Of a DNA stretch of 64,000 bases, positions 44,076 through 52,369 are shown in pieces. Position numbers and translations under genes: made by a program. Position 1 is the first letter of the stretch. Each line of letters opens with the position of its first letter. Source of the DNA: an uncultured Verrucomicrobia subdivision 3 bacterium (lineage in GTDB: Bacteria > Verrucomicrobiota > Verrucomicrobiia > Limisphaerales > UBA11358); the NCBI GenBank assembly GCA_903865745.1, contig CAIPKV010000028.1, positions 28,322-92,321 of the forward strand, written 5' to 3'. Below the pieces are notes generated by a model. It had not been told where the DNA came from and did not search any database. It was given only the letters and a program-made list of their open reading frames with translations.

Positions 44076-45638
44076 CTACGGTTTCACCAAAGGTTTAGGC
44101 TCGGTGACCATCTGAAAATCGTCCGTGCGAAAGGGTGTCACCGGCAAACCGTCGTTGGAAAAGAGATTGCACACGGGATTATCCGCCCACGCATAGCGGA
44201 CAGCGACGGGAGCCGGGACTTCTTGGCTCGTCACTTCAACCTGGTTTGTGCCGGCGATTTTTCCTGTGGCCCAATGCCACGCCTTATCCGCGCCGCACAC
44301 GGCAAAACCACGCGCCTGTTCGACGCCAAAGGTCCGGAGCTGGCTGCCAAAACAATCGAAGGTAACCGTCGCCAGATTGCTGACAATGGTGAGACGCTTG
44401 AACTCGGGACTGCGATACGGCAGTTTCAAACCGTAGTCCTTGACCAAGGCCCAGCGCACGAGGCGGGCGGCCACATCGTGCTTGTTTTTGGGATGGATCG
44501 TTTTGCCTTCGCCAAGGTCAATGATGACGGCTTGACCGGTATTCGTTAATTGCAGCGTTTTCGCCTGCGACTCCCGCAGTTCCGCCCAAGCGCTGTCGCC
44601 GGGAGTGGGTTTCTCCGGCAGGTAGTTGGCCAGTTGCACCCAGTAGAACGGAAAATCGCCCTGGCCCCACTCCTTACGCCACTGCTCAATCAAAAAAGGA
44701 AACAGGCTGGCATATTCGTAAGCCCGACCGGCATTACCCTCGCCTTGATACCAGATGACCCCCTTGAGGCCGTAACCAATCGTTGGATTCAGAACCCCCG
44801 CAAAAATGTTGCCGAGGCGCTGATTGCCGGTGAGCCATTGATGAGGAGATTCGGGAGCACCCGGCGGAGTCTGCTTCTCCACCTTGGCCTTTTCCGCAGC
44901 GGCCTTCCATTGGGTCATGGCTTGCGCGTAATCCAGGTTGGCCTTTTCAGTCTGGACGGCGGCCTCTTTTTTTACGACTGATTCCACCAGCGGTTTGAAA
45001 CGTGGATCCTGTTCCAGCGACGAGCGGCGCACCCAAGCCTCGGCGACTGACCCGCCCCATGAGTTGTCAATCAATCCGACCGGCACGTTAAGAATTTGGT
45101 GAAGGTAACGCCCGTAAAGGAATCCCACGGCACTGAACTTTTTAGCGGATTCCGGGGTGGAAGCTTCCCACCCGCCTTTGAAATCGTTCTGCAATTCCTG
45201 CGTGCCGACATTCGGCACGATGATCAGCCGAAGATTCGGCAGTTTTGAAGCGGCTGCTTCCAGGTCTCCATTCCAGACGCCGGCCAGCGTCCATCTCATG
45301 TTGGACTGGCCGGAGCACATCCACACTTCGCCAATGAGCACGTCCTGAAGTTCGCGTTTGGTGGAACCGCTGATCGTGAGCGTCTGCGGGGTGGCGTTGG
45401 CGGGCAGCGGTGCCAGTTTCACCTTCCATTTACCGTCGGTGCCGGCGGTGGTGGTATAGCTTTGGCCGGCAAAGGAAACCGTGATTTTTGTGCCCGGCGT
45501 ATCCCAGCCCCAGATGGGATCGGCCTGATTTTGCTGAAGCACCATGTGGTCGCCGATAATGGCGGGAACTCGCAATTCTGCCTTAACGGCCGGAACCAGG
45601 GTGAGAAAAGCCGCGAGCAGCAAAGCAAGTTTTTTCAT
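44076..45638 (-). CDS. sialate O-acetylesterase-like SGNH hydrolase
   Basis: A 520-residue secreted enzyme: signal peptide MKKLALLLAAFLTLVPAVKA, then an N-terminal beta-sandwich (IIGDHMVLQQNQADPIWGWD) and the SASA catalytic domain. The Ser nucleophile is in VWMCSGQSNMRW. IDNSWGGSVAEAW, GVIWYQGEGNA and LADYLP-like wording follow, typical of 9-O-acetylesterases that strip acetyl groups from sialic or other sugars. It is sandwiched between giant genes 2 and 3, so it may act on the same glycan. Confidence 0.9.
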   Translation of the reverse strand: MKKLALLLAAFLTLVPAVKAELRVPAIIGDHMVLQQNQADPIWGWDTPGTKITVSFAGQSYTTTAGTDGKWKVKLAPLPANATPQTLTISGSTKRELQDVLIGEVWMCSGQSNMRWTLAGVWNGDLEAAASKLPNLRLIIVPNVGTQELQNDFKGGWEASTPESAKKFSAVGFLYGRYLHQILNVPVGLIDNSWGGSVAEAWVRRSSLEQDPRFKPLVESVVKKEAAVQTEKANLDYAQAMTQWKAAAEKAKVEKQTPPGAPESPHQWLTGNQRLGNIFAGVLNPTIGYGLKGVIWYQGEGNAGRAYEYASLFPFLIEQWRKEWGQGDFPFYWVQLANYLPEKPTPGDSAWAELRESQAKTLQLTNTGQAVIIDLGEGKTIHPKNKHDVAARLVRWALVKDYGLKLPYRSPEFKRLTIVSNLATVTFDCFGSQLRTFGVEQARGFAVCGADKAWHWATGKIAGTNQVEVTSQEVPAPVAVRYAWADNPVCNLFSNDGLPVTPFRTDDFQMVTEPKPLVKP

Positions 45639-45683
45639 GATGTTTTTGATAATATGGATGACCAGGCATCATGCCTCACAGTG

Positions 45684-48600
45684 CTACGGCCCAAGCAAAA
45701 CACGGTAGAACCGCTGCGGAAAATTCGTGGTGGATGAATCCTGGAACTGGAACGGCGGCGTCCCGTTCGTCGTCAGCAACGACTGCCAGTTGACCGGCGA
45801 AACCAGATTGGTGGCGGCCTGCACAGTGTAGTCCGGCCCGGCATCGCCATTGATCTGGCAGGCCATGACACCGTTGCTGAAGGCGGGCGCGCCGAACGCG
45901 GGTGTGGCGGGACGCAACACGGTCACGTTGAAACTTTGCGTGGCGCTCAATACGGGTGTGCCGTTGTCCGCCACCATCACGCTGATGGCATTGCTCGAAG
46001 GCGACTGGGCAATGGCGGGACGCCAGGAGAAAATCCCATTCGTGGCATTGATGCCGGCACCCGACGGCGGGGCAGGCAGACTAAAGGTCAGCGTTTGCGG
46101 CGGGGCATCGGGATCGCTGGCCATATTGGTGATGGTCAGCGTTTGTCCGGCGATGAGAGTGTAATTGGTGATTGGCGACAGCGACGGCGCGGTATTGGAC
46201 GGCGTGAGCGTTGCCAGTGCGGCCACCTGGGATCCATTCAGCGAACTGCCGTAAAGACGGACGTCATCCAGGGTGCCGGAGAAAAAGTTGCCGCCCGTCT
46301 GCAAACCGCCCAACCGCAGCACCGGCGGAGTATTCCGCGTGCCGGTCGGGCCGGTTGCGCCCGCCTGCCAGACGCCGTCCACATAGAGGTTCATCGCGCC
46401 GCCACCGCTGGTGCGGGTGGCGGCCACATGATGCCATTGGCCATCGTTGATCGCGGTGGTGGAAGTGATGGTGGTATCAGGATTGCCCACGCCAAACCCG
46501 GCACTGGCGCCCACCAGGGAAACGCCAAAATCATTTGTCTGGCCGGCAACGGTTCCATCCACCAAGCCATTGCCGCTGGCCCAACCCGGCGTTCCACCGG
46601 TCTGGGTGGTCTTGACCCAGAAAGTGAGGCTGAAGTCGTTGCTGATGCTGCGCGGAATCTGGATGTAACTGCTGGTGCCGTTGAACGCGGCAGCCTGAGT
46701 CCCGACCAGGCCGGTTACATAGCTCACGCCGCTGGGCGTGCCATTGAAGCCGTTGCCGCTGCTGTCATTCGCGTTGCCATCGAGTTTATACCAGGCCAGC
46801 GGCGACGGCGGTGCGACAACGGACGAAGCGCTGACGCTGATGGTTTTCCGGTCGCGCACGACGCCGGTGGGATCCTGCGGATTCCAGAAAGCCTCGAAGG
46901 TGAAGGTTCGCGTATTGCCGGCCACCGCGCCGGCGAGCGCGGCCACTACCACACTCAAGGTGGTGGATTGACCCGGTTGAAGGAGATTGGTGTGGCAATA
47001 GCCTTCCGCGCCTGTGATCTGCGCCGTGATCTCCTGGCCGGCGTTGTTGAAGTAGCGGGCCACCAGATAGCCGCTGCCACTCTCGGACACGGTGATCGCG
47101 GGCAGGCACGCCACGTCACCGTTGTTCGTGAGGGAGATGATGTTGGTGGTGCCGGTGGCCAGGATGCCGAGGTTCAACGGTTCCAGGTTGCCATTCGTGT
47201 CGGTAATGCCTTTCAGATACTTGATGGCCAGTTTGACCATGCCGCTGAAGGAATTGGTATTGCTCTCCGGCGCCCAAGTGTAAGGCCCGCTATACCATGA
47301 TTCGAACAAATACTTCTGCGTCCGCCCGCCCAACTGCTGTTTAAGAATGATGTAGGCGAAACTGTTGGTCATATATTGCTGGTCCCACACATTGGTGTCC
47401 GGGGAATTCGCTTGGGAATAATTGCAGATGGTCGTCGGGAAATAACCATTCGTGCGTTCCCAGGCTTCATAGGCAAGAATCTTCTGCTGGTTGGTGGTCT
47501 GCGCGCCAGCATTTGACCACTGCGCAAAGTAGTCATACGGGCAGTCCGAGGCAAAGCCGTAATAACCGTCGCCAGCCTGGGCGGTGGCGCCGGCCTTTAG
47601 AAAAAATTCCTGCCAGTCAAAGCTGAACCAGGCGTTCGTGCCATATTGGTTGGTGACGGCGTTCCCCGCCAAGTCCGTTACAGGGTGGAGAATCAAACCG
47701 TCAGTGCCCAAGGTGCAGGGATAGCCGTTCCAATTGAAACCAACCGGGCTCCACGTCATGCCCAGCTTGAGGCCGGGCCAGTTGGTATGCAAGATGGTGA
47801 CGAAATCGTTCCAGCAATTCATGTTCGTATTCAGCAACTGGTCATGCGTCCAATTGGGCCAGTTTTCACACCAACCCGGATCCACCCGACCCGTCGCCAT
47901 GCAGGGATTGTAGTCGCAGGAATGAAAGGTGAGGTTGATGCCTGCGCCCTGAAGCTGGATCTGGGTGGTGTTGATAGTCGCAGCGTTATTCACGCCGAAG
48001 TTAGGATCTGCCGCTGTGTAGTATTGACTTTCCAGACCAAACCGGCCCAGCGTCGGGGAGACGGTCGCGGCCAATTGCTGGAGTGTGCCCGAGGTCGGCA
48101 GCAAGCCATGCAAATAAATACCGTCCTGGTATTTTTGCACGAAATTCCACGGCAGGGCCGGATTCACCAGTTGTGAGTAACCACGATCTGGCATCAAACC
48201 GCCCGCCTCGCCCCCCCACCAGATTTCCGCCGGATAGGGCCGCGGCCGAACCGGCGGGTTGCTGGCCAGTTGCAGCACCACCTGCCGGGTGTCCTGCTGG
48301 AGCGTGCCGCCGGTGCCGAGTGTGTAGACGCGGACATTGTTGGTGCCGCTGCGCAGGTGGCGCAAGTAGATGGTCCAGTTCGCCGTCGGCGGCATCGCGC
48401 CAAAATCCCACAGCCGGTTGTCCGGGGTGTGAACTTCATAATACACCGGAGTGTTGAGGGGGAACCCGGTCAAGGTGCCGTTCATTTGCAACTGAAGTGA
48501 ATTGCTGACCGTGAGGTTTGAAGTGGTAAAGCTGATCGTCGGCACCTTGCTCAGCAGGAGCAATTTCACTCTGCCGGGAGTTGAAGCGTCCACCGATACA

Positions 48601-51395
48601 TTCCACTGCGAACGCGGATCAGTCGTCATGCCCAGATTCGTCAGGTTGCCGGTGTAGGTAATGACCGTGAGCGAGTTGCTGACGGCGGCATCGCCAAGAT
48701 CCTGGACGAGGAGGGTGCCCGCCAGCACGAGGTTGCCGCTGACCTGAAGGACGGTGTTGGCCGGGTTGTTCGTCGCCCCGAGACTGACACCCAAAGTTGA
48801 GCTGGCGCCCAAGGTCAGCCCGGCAACCCGGCTCGTGCCGTTGCCGAGCAGCAGCGTCGCCCCGTTGGCCACAGTGACCGGGCCGCCGTTAATAATCCCG
48901 CCCGAAAGATTCAGCATGCCTCCGTTGACGGCGATCGTGCCGGAACAGGTGCAGGCGCGGTTGATGGTCAATTGAGCCGCGCCGTTTTTGGTGAGGCTGA
49001 AATTATTTTGATTCGCGCCCGGACCACCGAGATAACCGTCAAAGATACCGTTCAGTGCACCGTTGAGCGTCAGGTTGGCGGCGGTGGCGCTGCCGTTGAC
49101 CACGCTGTTCGAGCCACCGCTGCCAAACACGCCGCTGCCGCTCACCAACCCGGCGAGGGCTTGATTATTCCCGTTCAGTTGGAGCGTGGCGGAGAGCACC
49201 TGACCGCCCCAGATGCCGGCCAGCATATTCACCACCGTGTTCGTCGGCAGGCGATTGGCCCCGCCGGAGAGAATCACCACCGGACACGCCGCAAAGGTAT
49301 TCAGCAGGGTATTGCCGGTGTAATTGCACGGCGCGGAAAGGGTGAAGTTGTGAACATGGCTGGAGGAGGCCCCGCCGGCCCAAATTTGCAGATCCCCAGT
49401 CCCGCCAATGCCCCCGCTCAACGTGTAGGAACCACTGCCGGCATAGCCGCCGATGATGGCACCTCCAGCCAGCGTGATGGGGCCAGACCACCCCACTGTG
49501 CCGCCGTTGAACTTCAAGGCCCAGGGGCCGGTGCTGCTAACGTTGCCGGTAGCGCCGCTCAGCGTCAGGGCGTTGGTGTAAGTGGCCGCGAGACCGATGG
49601 AAATTTGCGAGCCGTTGGCCACCGTCGCGGAAGCGAAACCGAGCGCCTTTTGATTATTGACGACCAGATTGCCGGAATTGACAGCGACGTTGCCGGCAAA
49701 CGTATTCGCACCACTGAGGGTCAGCGTGCCGGTGCCGGTCAGCGTCAGTCCGGTGCTGTTCGTGAGCACCGAGGAGATGGCCGCATTAGTATTGACGAAG
49801 ACATTGGGCGCATTGGTGCCCAGCGTCAGCGTGTTGCCGGCAATCGTGTAACCGGCGGCATTAAAGGTGAGGCTGTTGGCGCTGATGGCTTGCGCGAGAT
49901 TGACCGTGCCTGCGCCCGCCGCTCCGAAGCTGGCATTGGCCGGAGCCGGCGCGTTGATCCAGGTGGTGGCGACGCCCAAGGAACTCCAATTCGTGGTGGT
50001 CGTATCCCAGTTGTTATTCGTCGCCCCGGTCCAGAGCAGGTTCGCAGTCGAAGTGCCGCCCAGATTTACCAAGCTGCCGGGGCCGGTGATATAGGCCGGA
50101 TAATTGTTACTGCCGTAAGTTCCGGCCGGCATCAGAACTCCGCCCAGCGTCAAGGCCAAAACCGTGTTCGTCCCCACGAAGCTCAGGTTCAGAATAGTGT
50201 TTGTCCCGAGAGTAACGGCGGATATGGCGGACAGCGTCGGTTGGCTCAAGCTCAAGGTGCCGCCGTTAATTGTCGTTGGACCGGTATAGGTGTTCGTGCC
50301 GTAAAGCGCCAAGGTGCCGGTGCCGAGCTTGGTCAGGCCGCCATCGGCGATGGCACCCAGCGCGCTGGCGTGAATGAGCGGATTCGTAATCCCAATATTG
50401 TAACTGACAGTATCAATGATGGCGCCGCCCGTCTGCACCACAAGAGTAATACCTGCGAGGACGAAATTTGCCTGCGAACTCCTGGCCTGCACCGTGGCGC
50501 CGTTGAAATACACCGTGCCGCTGCCGCCGCCGCTGAAGAGAGCCAATTGCAGGGTGCCGCCATTGAGATTGACCACGCCGCCCAGCCCGCCGTTACCGCC
50601 ATATTGACTGGGGCGCAAATAATTTGCGCTCAAGAGGCCGCCGTTCAATTTAATCGTTCCCATACCGCCGTAGGCGTTGAAGATTTCCGACCCGTTGTTG
50701 AAGGTGCCGCTGGAGAGGGTCAGCGTGCCGCCATTCTGGATGCTCATCCCAGTCGAAGTATTGTTCGTCCCGCCAGCGATGGTCAGCTTGCCGCCGGAGA
50801 TGATCAGGCCGGGTCCAGTCGAGCTTGTCGTCGCGGTGCCGGCCGTGGTCACATTCAAGGTGCCGCTGCTGAGGGTCACTGTCCCCGCCTGCACCGCCAG
50901 GCTGCCCATAAAATTGGTATTCCCACTCCCTGGGTTCAGGGTCAAGTTGGCGGTGCCGGTTTTGATTACTGAATTGGTGACGCCGGAGGCGGAAATGAGC
51001 GAGGCGATGGTGGCATCGGCATTGACCGCAATGGTGTTCGTGTAGCCGGGATTGCCACCCGGCAAGGTCAGGGCGCCGCCCGCAATCGTATAGCCGGCGG
51101 TATTGAACGTCAGGGGCGTGTCGTTGCCGGTGCCCACCGTCTGCGAGCCGCTGACGGTGATGGTGCCCACGCCCGTCGCGCCGAAGACGGCGTCGTTGCC
51201 GACCGTCCACGCCGCCCCGCCCCAGTTGAGGGAACTGCCGTTCCAAAGAAAATCAGTGGAGCCGTTGTTCCAGGTTTGGGAAGCGGCGCGAGCAAGTCCG
51301 GCAGCGCCGAGGATGGCTCCGGTCAGACACAGAGCCAGGCCGGCGCGAAGCAGCGCCACCCGCGATGCGGATTTGATTTGGTCAGGGTTGTTCAC
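45684..51395 (-). CDS. giant secreted beta-helix protein with enzyme-like and LamG-like domains
   Basis: A 1903-residue protein starting at GTG (51393-51395). N-terminus and signal peptide match giant gene 2 (LLRAGLALCLTGAILGAAG). Beta-strand repeats run to about 1000. An unassigned domain at about 1045-1415 looks like a TIM-barrel glycoside hydrolase (PYPAEIWWGGEAGG, DYNPCMATGRVDPGWCENWP, WFSFDWQEFFLKAG, LFESWYSGPYTWAPE). LamG at about 1530-1720 (SSYIQIPRSISNDFSLTFWV). A cadherin-like stretch and the common C-terminal domain (RFYRVLLGP) end the protein. A dyad lies 69 bp upstream. The combination suggests a surface glycan-binding protein that may also cut. Confidence 0.85.
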   Translation of the reverse strand: MNNPDQIKSASRVALLRAGLALCLTGAILGAAGLARAASQTWNNGSTDFLWNGSSLNWGGAAWTVGNDAVFGATGVGTITVSGSQTVGTGNDTPLTFNTAGYTIAGGALTLPGGNPGYTNTIAVNADATIASLISASGVTNSVIKTGTANLTLNPGSGNTNFMGSLAVQAGTVTLSSGTLNVTTAGTATTSSTGPGLIISGGKLTIAGGTNNTSTGMSIQNGGTLTLSSGTFNNGSEIFNAYGGMGTIKLNGGLLSANYLRPSQYGGNGGLGGVVNLNGGTLQLALFSGGGSGTVYFNGATVQARSSQANFVLAGITLVVQTGGAIIDTVSYNIGITNPLIHASALGAIADGGLTKLGTGTLALYGTNTYTGPTTINGGTLSLSQPTLSAISAVTLGTNTILNLSFVGTNTVLALTLGGVLMPAGTYGSNNYPAYITGPGSLVNLGGTSTANLLWTGATNNNWDTTTTNWSSLGVATTWINAPAPANASFGAAGAGTVNLAQAISANSLTFNAAGYTIAGNTLTLGTNAPNVFVNTNAAISSVLTNSTGLTLTGTGTLTLSGANTFAGNVAVNSGNLVVNNQKALGFASATVANGSQISIGLAATYTNALTLSGATGNVSSTGPWALKFNGGTVGWSGPITLAGGAIIGGYAGSGSYTLSGGIGGTGDLQIWAGGASSSHVHNFTLSAPCNYTGNTLLNTFAACPVVILSGGANRLPTNTVVNMLAGIWGGQVLSATLQLNGNNQALAGLVSGSGVFGSGGSNSVVNGSATAANLTLNGALNGIFDGYLGGPGANQNNFSLTKNGAAQLTINRACTCSGTIAVNGGMLNLSGGIINGGPVTVANGATLLLGNGTSRVAGLTLGASSTLGVSLGATNNPANTVLQVSGNLVLAGTLLVQDLGDAAVSNSLTVITYTGNLTNLGMTTDPRSQWNVSVDASTPGRVKLLLLSKVPTISFTTSNLTVSNSLQLQMNGTLTGFPLNTPVYYEVHTPDNRLWDFGAMPPTANWTIYLRHLRSGTNNVRVYTLGTGGTLQQDTRQVVLQLASNPPVRPRPYPAEIWWGGEAGGLMPDRGYSQLVNPALPWNFVQKYQDGIYLHGLLPTSGTLQQLAATVSPTLGRFGLESQYYTAADPNFGVNNAATINTTQIQLQGAGINLTFHSCDYNPCMATGRVDPGWCENWPNWTHDQLLNTNMNCWNDFVTILHTNWPGLKLGMTWSPVGFNWNGYPCTLGTDGLILHPVTDLAGNAVTNQYGTNAWFSFDWQEFFLKAGATAQAGDGYYGFASDCPYDYFAQWSNAGAQTTNQQKILAYEAWERTNGYFPTTICNYSQANSPDTNVWDQQYMTNSFAYIILKQQLGGRTQKYLFESWYSGPYTWAPESNTNSFSGMVKLAIKYLKGITDTNGNLEPLNLGILATGTTNIISLTNNGDVACLPAITVSESGSGYLVARYFNNAGQEITAQITGAEGYCHTNLLQPGQSTTLSVVVAALAGAVAGNTRTFTFEAFWNPQDPTGVVRDRKTISVSASSVVAPPSPLAWYKLDGNANDSSGNGFNGTPSGVSYVTGLVGTQAAAFNGTSSYIQIPRSISNDFSLTFWVKTTQTGGTPGWASGNGLVDGTVAGQTNDFGVSLVGASAGFGVGNPDTTITSTTAINDGQWHHVAATRTSGGGAMNLYVDGVWQAGATGPTGTRNTPPVLRLGGLQTGGNFFSGTLDDVRLYGSSLNGSQVAALATLTPSNTAPSLSPITNYTLIAGQTLTITNMASDPDAPPQTLTFSLPAPPSGAGINATNGIFSWRPAIAQSPSSNAISVMVADNGTPVLSATQSFNVTVLRPATPAFGAPAFSNGVMACQINGDAGPDYTVQAATNLVSPVNWQSLLTTNGTPPFQFQDSSTTNFPQRFYRVLLGP

Positions 51396-51464
51396 AGATG
51401 GGTTTGCTTGAATGGTTGTGGAACTTTACGGCTTGAATTTACACTGACAGCATGAGTTTGCCTC

Positions 51465-51482
51465 TACACATAAAGATGTATA
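51465..51482 (-). promoter_or_regulatory. 18-bp dyad operator candidate, copy 3
   Basis: TACACATAAAGATGTATA. The dyad is kept although two bases differ from copies 1 and 2. It lies 69 bp before giant gene 3. The flanking match with copy 1 continues for about 40 bp (GGTGAAGAA, then TTTGG, CATGGTTT). Confidence 0.7.
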
Positions 51483-51539
51483 GAGGTGAAGAAAATTTGG
51501 GCATGGTTTACAGGGTTGGATTAGTAGGGAGCGCCTGCC

Positions 51540-51617
51540 TTTACAACCCACGCCGGAAAAAACCGGGTCATCCGCAAGAATTATCATGATATTGGGACGG
51601 GCGAACGATCCAGCCAA
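51540..51617 (-). pseudogene. sulfatase N-terminal relic
   Basis: The minus strand reads ARPNIMIILADDPVFSGVGC then KG. The opening of type I sulfatases is RPNILLILADDLGxGDxGCYG. After this match the frame degenerates. It has no cysteine/serine active-site motif and ends after about 60 codons. This would be a decayed remnant. The match is short, so chance is possible. Confidence 0.35.
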
Positions 51618-51643
51618 AACCAGCCAGGCGATATTTTTTAAAA

Positions 51644-52360
51644 TCAGCCGTTTTTATGATGGGAAAGGTATTTGGCCACCGCCTCGCCGCGCGAATGGAC
51701 GTGCAACTTATGGTAGATGTGCCGCACATTCATCCGCACGGTGTCCATGCTCACGGCCAACTGGTCGGCCACCATCTTGTAGCTCGCCCCTTGGGCCAGA
51801 GATTCCAACACCTGTTTCTCCCGGGGCGTGAGCGAGGCCATGGTGGAGGAATGCTCCTGCCCCCGCTGATTGAAGTATTGAACCACCTTGCGGGCAATGT
51901 GGTCGGTCAGCGGAGCGCCCCCCTCGTGCACCTGCTGAATGGCTTCCAGTAATTCCGGAGTGGAGGTGCGCTTGAGCAGGTAGCCGCGCGCACCGGCCAG
52001 CAGCGAATTGAAAATCTTGTCACTTTCCTCATACACGGTGAGCATCAGGAATTGCAACGCCGGACAAAGTTTCTTGAGCTGCCGGACGCATTCTACGCCA
52101 TCCATGCCCGGCAAATTGATGTCCATCAGCACCACATCCGGCCGCAGCGCCGGAATGGCTTCCAAGGCGGCTTCGGCGGAGCGAAACGAGTCAAGGCACA
52201 CAAACCCCGGAGTCTGGCCGATTTCCCGCGCCAGATTCGCACGCAGCCAATGGTTGTCTTCAACAATCGCCACGCGAATCGAGGAACCTGCCGTCGCCTT
52301 CACGCCCGCCGACTGGCGGGGTTCTAAAATCTCATGCATGTGTTTAGTTTGCGGCTTCAT
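51644..52360 (-). CDS. NarL/FixJ-type response regulator
   Basis: A 238-residue protein with a 28-residue N-terminal lead (MKPQTKHMHEIL and on). The receiver domain at about 29-145 has the acidic pair in VAIVEDNHW, the phosphoacceptor Asp in DVVLMDINLPGMDG, Thr in MLTVYEE and Lys in GYLLKRTS. A LuxR helix-turn-helix follows at about 175-235 (LTPREKQVLESLAQGASYKM, VADQLAVSMDTVRMNVRHIYHKLHVHSR). ATG at 52358-52360 with a good GAGGG ribosome site. It lies 9 bp after the kinase stop. A dyad like those at the giant genes is at its 5' end, so it may control itself and them. Confidence 0.92.
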   Translation of the reverse strand: MKPQTKHMHEILEPRQSAGVKATAGSSIRVAIVEDNHWLRANLAREIGQTPGFVCLDSFRSAEAALEAIPALRPDVVLMDINLPGMDGVECVRQLKKLCPALQFLMLTVYEESDKIFNSLLAGARGYLLKRTSTPELLEAIQQVHEGGAPLTDHIARKVVQYFNQRGQEHSSTMASLTPREKQVLESLAQGASYKMVADQLAVSMDTVRMNVRHIYHKLHVHSRGEAVAKYLSHHKNG

Positions 52361-52369
52361 GGAAAACCC

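Larger units (their letters stand above)
51396..51643. other. upstream region of giant gene 3
   Basis: About 250 bp, with the dyad at 51465-51482 and a degenerate sulfatase-like stretch at 51540-51617. Part of the flank (GGTGAAGAAAATTTGGGCAT) matches the region beyond dyad copy 1. Confidence 0.55.

Noticed and set aside
48972..50972. Plus-strand ORF of 666 codons opposite giant gene 3, with similar ones opposite genes 1 and 2
   Set aside because: They lie fully opposite clear beta-strand repeats and owe their length to a GC-rich repeated codon pattern; no family signature is seen.
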